Assembly (NCBI GenBank): GCA_023140095.1
Contig: JAGLMJ010000074.1
Coordinates: forward strand, 1-5,723
DNA length: 5,723 nucleotides
Origin: Candidatus Omnitrophota bacterium
GTDB taxonomy: Bacteria > Omnitrophota > Koll11 > Zapsychrales > Zapsychraceae
Direction of reading: 5' to 3'
Every line of letters begins with the position of its first letter. Positions within the stretch are counted from its first letter, which is position 1. The position numbers and the translations under genes are program-made. Shown in pieces: positions 1 to 5,232 of the stretch. The notes beneath the pieces were generated by a model. That model saw nothing but the letters and a program-made list of their open reading frames with translations, made no database searches and had not been told where the DNA came from.

Positions 1-2543
1 TAAAAGGTGCTTCCGGTCGATAATTTGCACAGCTCGCTGGCCAGCTTAACCCGTTGGGCTTCGCCTCCGGAAAGTGTTGTGGCTGACTGGCCTAACTTGA
101 TATAGCCTAATCCGACATCATCAAGCGTCTGGAGGATCTTTCTTGCTTTTGGGATATTCTCGAAGAGTTTGAGGGCCTCAGTCACCGATAGGCCGAGAAC
201 GTCCGCAATGTTTTTGTCCTTAAAGTGAACTTCAAGGGTCTGCTCGGTAAAACGTTTGCCCTTGCACACTTCGCATTGGACATAAACATCGGGCAGGAAA
301 TGCATTTCGATCTTTCTTATTCCGTCGCCGCGGCAGGCCTCGCATCTCCCTCCCTTAACGTTGAAACTGAACCGGCCCGGCTTATATCCGCGCATTTTGG
401 ATTCAGGCAGGTGGCTGAAGATATCCCGGATGTGGCTGAAGAGGCCCGTGTAAGTCGCTGGGTTCGACCGTGGGGTGCGTCCGATCGGGGATTGATCGAC
501 CTCGATGATCTTGTCGATATGCTCGGCGCCGACGATCTTTTTGTGGCGTCCCGGCCTTTCCTTTGAATGGTAGATCGTCTGGGCCAAACTTTTGTAGAGG
601 ATCTCATCGACTAATGTTGACTTTCCTGAACCGGAAACGCCCGTGACGCATGTGAATGTTCCGAGAGGGATCACGACGTCGATGTTCTTTAGGTTATGTT
701 CCTGCGCGCCGATGATCTTCAGCTGTTTGATCGTGTTGACCGGCCGGCGGGTTGCCGGTGTGGGGATCTTTAAATGGCCGCTTAAATATTGCCCCGTGGC
801 GGACTTTTTTGATTTCAGCAGTCCCGGGACCTTTCCCGCGTAAATGATCTCTCCCCCATGCTCGCCGGCGCCGGGACCGATGTCGATCACATAATCTGAG
901 CGCCGGATCGTTTCCTCATCATGCTCGACGACGATCAGCGTATTGCCGAGGTCCCGCAAGGCGTGGAGGGTTGTCAGGAGCCGCTCGTTGTCTTTTTGGT
1001 GAAGGCCGATGCTTGGCTCGTCGAGGATGTAGATGACGCCGACGAGCCCTGAGCCGACCTGGGTCGCTAAACGAATGCGCTCGGCCTCCCCTCCGGAAAG
1101 GGTTGAACTCCGGCGGTCCAGCGTGAGATATTCGAGCCCGACATTGATGCAAAAATCCAGGCGGCGGATAATTTCTTTGAGGATCGGCTCGCTGATGGTC
1201 TTTTTGTCTTTTGAAAGTTTTAAATGGATAAAGAATTGTTTCGCTTCTTTGATCGAGAAGGATGTGACCTGAGCAATATTGTGATTGGCGATCTTCACGC
1301 TCAGGGATTCTTTTTTTAGCCGTGAACCGTTACAGGACGGGCAAGGTGAGATCGACATGTAGCGGGATATTTCATCTTTCAGCCAGTCGCTGTCGGTCTC
1401 CTGGAACATGCGTTCCAGATAATGGATCGCTCCCTCATACGGTTTTCCCCAGATTTCATCGGTACTGCCGTAAAATATCAGATCTTTTAATTTCTTGTTT
1501 AAGCTGTTAAATGGCCGGTAAGCGTCAATGTCGAGAAGGTTGGCAAGTTCGCGCATCACGGCGCGGTAATACATCAGATAGCCCCGGCGTCCTCTTTTTG
1601 CCGGCGCGATCGCGTTGACCCAGGGTTTAGACGGGTCAGGAACGAGCAGTTGAGGGTCGATCTCCATTTTGGTCCCGAGGCCCTTGCATTGCAAACAAGC
1701 CCCATAAGGAGAGTTAAAGGAAAACGTTCTTGGCTCGATCTCAACAATATTGATCCCGCAGTCGACGCAGGCATAGTGTTCGCTGAATATCTGATCGCAC
1801 GGAGCGGAGTGCGCTTTATCCTTTGTTTGCGGCGCGATGATCAAAATGCCGTTTCCTGTTTGCAAGGCCGTTTCGATGGAATCCGTTAATCTCTTTTTGA
1901 TGCTGGGCTTTATGGCCAGGCGGTCGACGACAACCTCAATGTGATGGATCTTATACTTATCTAATTTAACGGCATCTTCGGTATTATAAATTTGACCGTC
2001 GGCACGCAACCGCGCAAAGCCGGCTTTAGCTACCTGATTGGCGATATTTCGGTATTCCCCTTTTCTCCCACGGACAATAGGGGCAAGAATAAGCGCTTGT
2101 GTACCGGGTTCGTATTTCAAGATTTGCCGGACGATCTCTTCGGTCGATTGACGGTTAATTTTTTTTCCGCATTTATAGCAGTAGGGTGTGCCGATCCGGG
2201 CAAAAAGCAGGCGCAGATAATCGTTGATCTCTGTTTGGGTGGCAACGGTTGACCGGGGATTGCGGCTGGTGGTCTTCTGCTCGATGGAGATCGTCGGCGA
2301 TAGGCCTTCAATGTATTCGACATTCGGTTTTTGAAGCTGCTCCAGGAACTGGCGCGCGTAGGCCGAAAGGCTCTCGACATACCGGCGCTGGCCTTCGGCG
2401 TAAATGGTGTCAAAGGCTAAAGAGGATTTGCCCGACCCGCTTAATCCCGTGATCACGACAAATTGATTGCGCGGGATCGAAAGGTCAAAGCCTTTAAGAT
2501 TATGTTCTTTGGCGCCGCGGATAACGATCGATTGGGATTTCAT
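1..2543 (-). CDS. uvrA: UvrA, excinuclease ABC subunit A (3' end cut by window edge)
   Basis: UvrA is the damage-sensing ATPase dimer of nucleotide excision repair; it binds distorted DNA and loads UvrB. The 847 visible codons stay open with the full family architecture. The first Walker A is GLSGSGKS (residues 33-40). Zinc-type CxxC pairs lie at 122/125, 259/262 with 283/286, and 401/404. The first ABC signature is LSGGEAER (482-489), Walker B is ILDEPS (506-511) and the switch His is 541. The second Walker A is GVSGSGKS (635-642). The zinc module C734/C737-C757/C760 follows the conserved stretch GYKPGRFSFNVKGGRCEAC (719-737), and the second signature is LSGGEAQR (824-831). The missing end should hold the second Walker B. 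The ATG at 2543 is chosen because an in-frame TAG lies four codons upstream and the N-terminus fits the family. No Shine-Dalgarno precedes it. The gene has its own promoter and is separated from the upstream cluster by a terminator. Confidence 0.98.
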   Translation of the reverse strand, partial: MKSQSIVIRGAKEHNLKGFDLSIPRNQFVVITGLSGSGKSSLAFDTIYAEGQRRYVESLSAYARQFLEQLQKPNVEYIEGLSPTISIEQKTTSRNPRSTVATQTEINDYLRLLFARIGTPYCYKCGKKINRQSTEEIVRQILKYEPGTQALILAPIVRGRKGEYRNIANQVAKAGFARLRADGQIYNTEDAVKLDKYKIHHIEVVVDRLAIKPSIKKRLTDSIETALQTGNGILIIAPQTKDKAHSAPCDQIFSEHYACVDCGINIVEIEPRTFSFNSPYGACLQCKGLGTKMEIDPQLLVPDPSKPWVNAIAPAKRGRRGYLMYYRAVMRELANLLDIDAYRPFNSLNKKLKDLIFYGSTDEIWGKPYEGAIHYLERMFQETDSDWLKDEISRYMSISPCPSCNGSRLKKESLSVKIANHNIAQVTSFSIKEAKQFFIHLKLSKDKKTISEPILKEIIRRLDFCINVGLEYLTLDRRSSTLSGGEAERIRLATQVGSGLVGVIYILDEPSIGLHQKDNERLLTTLHALRDLGNTLIVVEHDEETIRRSDYVIDIGPGAGEHGGEIIYAGKVPGLLKSKKSATGQYLSGHLKIPTPATRRPVNTIKQLKIIGAQEHNLKNIDVVIPLGTFTCVTGVSGSGKSTLVDEILYKSLAQTIYHSKERPGRHKKIVGAEHIDKIIEVDQSPIGRTPRSNPATYTGLFSHIRDIFSHLPESKMRGYKPGRFSFNVKGGRCEACRGDGIRKIEMHFLPDVYVQCEVCKGKRFTEQTLEVHFKDKNIADVLGLSVTEALKLFENIPKARKILQTLDDVGLGYIKLGQSATTLSGGEAQRVKLASELCKLSTGSTF

Positions 2544-2550
2544 AATTGGG

Positions 2551-2570
2551 TACTATAGTGGAAAACAGAA
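2551..2570. promoter_or_regulatory. possible LexA/SOS-box-like operator over the uvrA promoter
   Basis: The 20-bp sequence has half-sites TACTAT and ACAGAA separated by 8 bases. It matches the Escherichia coli LexA box (TACTGT-N8-ACAGTA) at 10 of 12 half-site positions. It covers the -10 element and most of the spacer, where a repressor would block RNA polymerase. uvrA belongs to the SOS regulon in E. coli. LexA motifs differ strongly between phyla and no lexA is in view, so this may be chance resemblance in AT-rich promoter DNA. Confidence 0.3.
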
Positions 2571-2580
2571 ATAGAGTCAA
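2552..2580 (-). promoter_or_regulatory. sigma-70-type promoter of uvrA, predicted leaderless
   Basis: On the minus strand a -35 TTGACT (2580-2575) and a -10 TATAGT (2557-2552) are separated by exactly 17 bases. Only eight bases, ACCCAATT, lie between the -10 box and the uvrA ATG. Normal spacing would place the start of transcription between about 2547 and 2543, giving a 5' leader of zero to four bases. This agrees with the lack of any ribosome-binding site before the ATG. The boxes are seen directly; their activity is inferred. Confidence 0.8.
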
Positions 2581-2605
2581 TATACAAGAAAATTCCTCCC
2601 ATTGC

Positions 2606-2647
2606 TAAAAATAGCCTCTGTACAAAGACGTACAGAGGCTATTTTTA
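2606..2647 (-). terminator. intrinsic terminator after the lysine-rich gene
   Basis: A perfect 18-bp inverted repeat (2606-2623 with 2630-2647) encloses the six-base loop 2624-2629. The stem core is AGCCTCTGTAC. On the minus-strand transcript the hairpin begins 17 bases after the lysine-rich gene's stop, and its 3' arm ends in GGCTATTTTTA, giving the U-run typical of Rho-independent termination. Because A- and T-runs flank the core symmetrically, it could also work on the other strand. It separates the upstream cluster from the uvrA promoter, whose -35 box starts 26 bases further on. Confidence 0.88.
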
Positions 2648-2664
2648 TATTCCTGAAAACCGGA

Positions 2665-3078
2665 TTATTTTCTTTTTTTGGCTTTCTTCTTTGTAGCTTT
2701 TTTCTTTGTTACTTTCTTCTTAGCTGCCTTTTTCTTTGTAGCTTTCTTCTTTGTCACTTTTTTCTTCTTAGCTACTTTTTTCTTTTTTGCTTTCTTCTTT
2801 GTTACTTTCTTTTTAGCAGCTTTCTTCTTTGTAGCTTTTTTCTTCTTTTTCTTTCCCCCTCGGACCATCTTTGCGCAGGAGATATCTCCCTTCTTGTCGA
2901 TGAAGTAAAGGTATCCAGCGACTTTCTTTACTCCGACCTTGGCGACCTTTTTAGGCTTTCCGCCCTTTTTGGCGCCGCGGGCCATCTTTGCACAAGAAAT
3001 GTCCCCTTGCTTATCGACAAAGTAGAGGTATCCTTTTTCCTTCTTGATTCCTACTGCAGCAACTTTCTTTGTAGCCAT
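2665..3078 (-). CDS. lysine-rich histone H1-like protein with duplicated YLYF/GDISCAKM module
   Basis: This 137-residue basic protein has two parts. Residues 4-38 and 43-77 are a tandem duplication, 27 of 35 positions identical, each carrying KKVAxVGxKK, GYLYF, DKxGDISCAKM and RGxKK. Residues 76-137 are a low-complexity tail of KKK-plus-two pentads (KKKAT, KKKAA, KKKVT), ending KRK. Such tails occur in bacterial H1-like nucleoid proteins (chlamydial Hc1/Hc2 and Bordetella BpH1 are of this kind), so DNA or RNA binding is likely. This is inferred from composition; I cannot assign a named family to the module. There is no signal peptide or membrane segment. Each module has one Cys (29 and 68), which might allow disulfides or metal binding. 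The start at 3078 is set by an excellent Shine-Dalgarno. It lies 26 bases after the aspartate dehydrogenase stop and just before a strong terminator, so it looks like the last gene of the cluster. Confidence 0.85.
   Translation of the reverse strand: MATKKVAAVGIKKEKGYLYFVDKQGDISCAKMARGAKKGGKPKKVAKVGVKKVAGYLYFIDKKGDISCAKMVRGGKKKKKKATKKKAAKKKVTKKKAKKKKVAKKKKVTKKKATKKKAAKKKVTKKKATKKKAKKRK
2668..2853 (-). repeat. lysine pentad (about 15-base period) coding repeat
   Basis: The 3' part of the lysine-rich gene is a run of KKKxx pentads, seen on the plus strand as CTT/TTT-rich DNA. A 19-residue block occurs twice without any amino-acid change, at 2788-2844 and 2695-2751, offset by 93 bases. The two DNA copies differ at seven of 57 positions, all synonymous (AAA/AAG, GCT/GCA). 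Confidence 0.88.
2848..3069 (-). repeat. tandem duplication coding for two 35-residue modules
   Basis: Positions 2965-3069 and 2848-2952 encode the two copies of the GYLYF/DKxGDISCAKM module, offset by 39 residues (117 bases). The core DISCAKM is identical in both; the eight differences are mainly conservative or at the edges (for example I/V, V/I, A/V, A/G). Confidence 0.9.
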
Positions 3079-3086
3079 GCGTTTTT

Positions 3087-3094
3087 CCTCCTTT
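3087..3094 (-). promoter_or_regulatory. strong Shine-Dalgarno site of the lysine-rich gene
   Basis: AAAGGAGG lies eight bases before the ATG at 3078. It is the strongest ribosome-binding site in the window and fixes the start at MATKK rather than at an upstream in-frame ATG at 3132 that lies inside the preceding gene. It suggests high expression of this protein relative to the poorly served genes upstream. Confidence 0.85.
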
Positions 3095-3104
3095 CCAATC
3101 TTTT

Positions 3105-3932
3105 TTAAGTCCCTATAAAGACGCCGGAGCAATATTGCTTCAGCGTTTGGAGCCCAGACAGAACAGCCAGATAACTTGTTTTGGGATTATCCGGACAAAC
3201 AAAGTTATCTGTTTGCGTGACAATGCGGCCAAATTTTCCTGTCAACTCGATCGTATGCGAATTTGTTTTATATTTCGGGGAAACAATAATATGGATAATG
3301 ATCTTCTTACGGCTTCGCGAGGCCAAGGCAAGCGTGGCGGCAACATTAATATTTCTAGGGAAGGCCTTAACAGCGGCAGCGACATCTCCCTTGAATAGGA
3401 CGGTCTCTTTGGTGATCTTCGATGGATCAATGCCTTTTTTGATCAGGTAAGGGTTGTTCGCAAAGCCGGTAGGCGGTTTGCGTGTTGTGAGTGTAATGGT
3501 ATCGATACCGACAAGGCTGGCCGCTTTGATCGCGTCAATACCGGCAATGGCGCCGGAAGGTACTAATAGATGGCATTTGTTTTTCTTGGCTAATCGGAAA
3601 AGGTCGGAAGCGTTAAGGAGTTTCCCCACGCTCATCGAGAGCACGCTTCTTTTGGCCTCTAAGGCCTGGCGGATAATGGCCTGTGTGTTTTTTGCGGTGA
3701 CAGCTTCGACCATACAATCGCAACTCTTGATAAGTTCCGGGATCGTTTTTTTAACAGCTTCTCTCAAAGAAAGACCCTTCGCTAACTGGTCGGCCTTTTT
3801 TTGATCGATATCATAAAGGCCGGTCAATTGGCAATCTTTTTTAAAGTCTTTTTTGATGCTTTTGGCTATACGTGATCCGATCGCACCGCAACCAATGATG
3901 CCGACCTTAACACGGTTTGTCGTTGACTTCAT
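3105..3932 (-). CDS. nadX: L-aspartate dehydrogenase-like protein (NadX family)
   Basis: Family members oxidise L-aspartate to iminoaspartate with NAD(P), feeding NadA in de novo NAD synthesis. The 275-residue product starts with a Rossmann fold: glycine loop GCGAIG (14-19) and an acidic D41 at the end of the second strand, which favours NAD over NADP. Family landmarks follow: SGAIAGIDAI (126-135), the TTRKPP loop (149-154), FPRNINVAATLALA (191-204), H226 in a segment matching the catalytic-His region of characterised enzymes, and a C-terminal NPKTSYLA (249-256). Length is close to typical (about 240-270). Its ATG shares one base with the panC stop (TAATG) and has no clear Shine-Dalgarno, so translation probably depends on ribosomes finishing panC. 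No nadA or nadC is in view, so the link to NAD synthesis rests on family membership. Another substrate in this family of oxidoreductases cannot be excluded. Confidence 0.85.
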   Translation of the reverse strand: MKSTTNRVKVGIIGCGAIGSRIAKSIKKDFKKDCQLTGLYDIDQKKADQLAKGLSLREAVKKTIPELIKSCDCMVEAVTAKNTQAIIRQALEAKRSVLSMSVGKLLNASDLFRLAKKNKCHLLVPSGAIAGIDAIKAASLVGIDTITLTTRKPPTGFANNPYLIKKGIDPSKITKETVLFKGDVAAAVKAFPRNINVAATLALASRSRKKIIIHIIVSPKYKTNSHTIELTGKFGRIVTQTDNFVCPDNPKTSYLAVLSGLQTLKQYCSGVFIGT

Positions 3933-4777
3933 TAGATATGAAAAATTATATTGTCAATAAGCCTGGTTCGTCCAAACTTAACGGCAAGGGCGATCATGAC
4001 CTTGCCCTTCAGTTGCTTTAATGGTATCAGTGAACACGAATTCATGCACGCGATATAATCAATTTTTCCTGAGCTGTCTTTCTTAATGGTTGCCCGTATG
4101 ATGCGGGTAATGTTTGCCGCATTGCGCTCACCGGCTAAGGCGTTTCTTTTTGCTTCTTTCAAAGACTTAAAAAGAACCGTTGCCGTTTTCCGCTGACGCG
4201 GCGTTAAGTATTTGTTGCGCGAACTCAGTGCAAGCCCATCGGGCCCACGTATGATGGAACAAACCTTAACGGTAACCGGAAAATCCAGATCAGTGATCAT
4301 GCGTTTAAGCACGACGGCCTGCTGCGCGTCTTTTTGTCCCAAGTACAGGACATCCGGAGTGACCATGTTGACGAGTTTTCCGACAACGGTTGTGACTCCT
4401 CGGAAATGCCCGGGGCGTGAAGCGCCGCATAAACGATCCGTGATCGCGTCCACATGAATACTTGTCAAAAAGCCTGTCGGGTACATCGTTTTCTCCGACG
4501 GATAAAATATTATATCAACCTTTTCGTTTTTTGCCAACAAAATATCTTTTTTTTCTGGTCGGGGATAAGCTTGAAAATCTTCCTTCGGCCCGAATTGTTT
4601 CGGGTTGACAAAAATGCTGATGATAACAATATCATTCTCTCGACGAGACTTGCGGATAAGAGAACAATGCCCTTCATGCAGGGCGCCCATGGTCGGCACA
4701 AAACCGATCGTCTTGTTCCGGCTCTTTATTTTTTTTATGGTACGACGCAGCGATGGGACGGTTTTAACAACGCGCAT
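3932..4777 (-). CDS. panC: pantoate--beta-alanine ligase (pantothenate synthetase)
   Basis: PanC joins pantoate and beta-alanine with ATP, via pantoyl-adenylate, to form pantothenate, the CoA precursor, in the cytoplasm. The 281-residue product has the usual full length. Visible motifs are the nucleotidyltransferase HxGH-type PTMGALHEGH (28-37), FVNPKQFGPKEDF (56-68) for pantoate and ATP binding, PGHFRGV (122-128), GQKDAQQ (147-153), the KMSKS-like LALSSRNKYL (182-191), and a C-terminal RLIDNI (272-277). The ATG at 4777 lies inside the end of folK (14-base overlap) and is served by GAGGA eight bases upstream. The C-terminal segment IDYIACMNSCSL (239-250) departs from the more usual D-Y-x-x-x-x-D-x-x-x-L pattern, but all catalytic motifs are intact. 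panB and panD are not in view. Confidence 0.97.
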   Translation of the reverse strand: MRVVKTVPSLRRTIKKIKSRNKTIGFVPTMGALHEGHCSLIRKSRRENDIVIISIFVNPKQFGPKEDFQAYPRPEKKDILLAKNEKVDIIFYPSEKTMYPTGFLTSIHVDAITDRLCGASRPGHFRGVTTVVGKLVNMVTPDVLYLGQKDAQQAVVLKRMITDLDFPVTVKVCSIIRGPDGLALSSRNKYLTPRQRKTATVLFKSLKEAKRNALAGERNAANITRIIRATIKKDSSGKIDYIACMNSCSLIPLKQLKGKVMIALAVKFGRTRLIDNIIFHI

Positions 4778-5198
4778 GGGACAGTTCCTCGGTCAGGAGA
4801 GGCTCGATCTCTTTTAAAGGTTTCATAACAAAATCGCGTTCACGCATGCGCGGGTGCGGAAGGGTGAGTTGAGGCGTTTGCAGTTTAAGATGGTCATAGA
4901 GCAGAATGTCAAGGTCGATGATACGCGGGCCGTTGACGACAGTTTTTGTTCTCCCGAGTTCTCGCTCAATGTATTTAAGAAGATGTAATAATCTTTGCGG
5001 AGCGAGCTGTGTCTGTACTTTCAGGACGCCGTTAAGGAATTTTTTTTGGGCCGGCGGGCCCCCTACGGGATCGGTCTCGATGATCGTTGAGCGCTCTAAA
5101 ATGTTTATGCGATTTTTTCTTAAGGAAGTAACAGCGTCTTCGATGTTCTTTCTGCGGTTCCCTAAATTAGATCCGATCCCCAAATAAACAGTGGCCAT
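4764..5198 (-). CDS. folK: 2-amino-4-hydroxy-6-hydroxymethyldihydropteridine pyrophosphokinase (HPPK)
   Basis: FolK transfers pyrophosphate from ATP to 6-hydroxymethyl-7,8-dihydropterin, the step before dihydropteroate synthase in folate synthesis. The 144-residue product has the family layout: YLGIGSNLGNR (5-15), the ETDPVGGPPAQKKFLNGV block (41-58) for pterin and ATP contacts, LGR (81-83), and the signature NGPRIIDLDILLY (89-101), whose D95 and D97 are the expected magnesium ligands. PHPRM (114-118) and RDFV (121-124) follow. The start at 5198 is preferred to an ATG two codons upstream and to a longer reading from 5267, because AGGA is ideally placed six bases before it and the protein then begins MATVYLGIGSN. 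It follows the aminotransferase by 34 bases and overlaps panC by 14. The folate partners folP and folB are not in view. Confidence 0.96.
   Translation of the reverse strand: MATVYLGIGSNLGNRRKNIEDAVTSLRKNRINILERSTIIETDPVGGPPAQKKFLNGVLKVQTQLAPQRLLHLLKYIERELGRTKTVVNGPRIIDLDILLYDHLKLQTPQLTLPHPRMRERDFVMKPLKEIEPLLTEELSHARC
4786..4790 (-). promoter_or_regulatory. Shine-Dalgarno of panC, inside folK
   Basis: GAGGA sits eight bases before the panC ATG, within the last codons of folK. With the 14-base gene overlap it supports the ATG at 4777 and coupled translation of the two genes. Confidence 0.6.
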
Positions 5199-5204
5199 GG
5201 TCAT

Positions 5205-5208
5205 TCCT
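5205..5208 (-). promoter_or_regulatory. Shine-Dalgarno deciding the folK start
   Basis: AGGA is followed by ATGACC and then the ATG at 5198. The six-base spacing suits the second ATG; the first one directly abuts the AGGA and is too close to be the main start. Confidence 0.6.
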
Positions 5209-5232
5209 GAGCTTGATCGTGTGCACAGATGG

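Noticed and set aside
225..2452. Several plus- and minus-strand reading frames of 60-110 codons inside the uvrA region
   Set aside because: All are in other frames of the continuous uvrA coding sequence and show no family resemblance or start signals.
2540..2602. 20-residue frame starting ATG at 2602 upstream of uvrA
   Set aside because: That ATG overlaps the GGGAGGA itself and has no upstream ribosome-binding site. Only the shorter TTG version at 2587 is worth mentioning.
2668..2853. Regular short repeats as a CRISPR-like array or non-coding satellite
   Set aside because: The unit is about 15 bases without spacers and keeps a lysine-rich reading frame throughout, so it is a coding repeat.
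2602..3108. Plus-strand reading frames rich in Phe and Leu that look like a multi-pass membrane protein
   Set aside because: They are the complement of the lysine-codon-rich gene: AAA/AAG read backwards gives TTT/CTT. There is no ribosome-binding site, and the minus-strand frame has a clear duplication and Shine-Dalgarno.
3079..3132. Longer version of the lysine-rich protein starting at 3132
   Set aside because: The extra 18 residues overlap the dehydrogenase gene and lack a ribosome-binding site, while AAAGGAGG sits eight bases before the ATG at 3078.
3105..3180. Internal promoter for the lysine-rich gene (TATAGG-like -10 near the end of the dehydrogenase gene)
   Set aside because: No acceptable -35 element is found at 16-18 bases, so the match is too weak to report as a feature.
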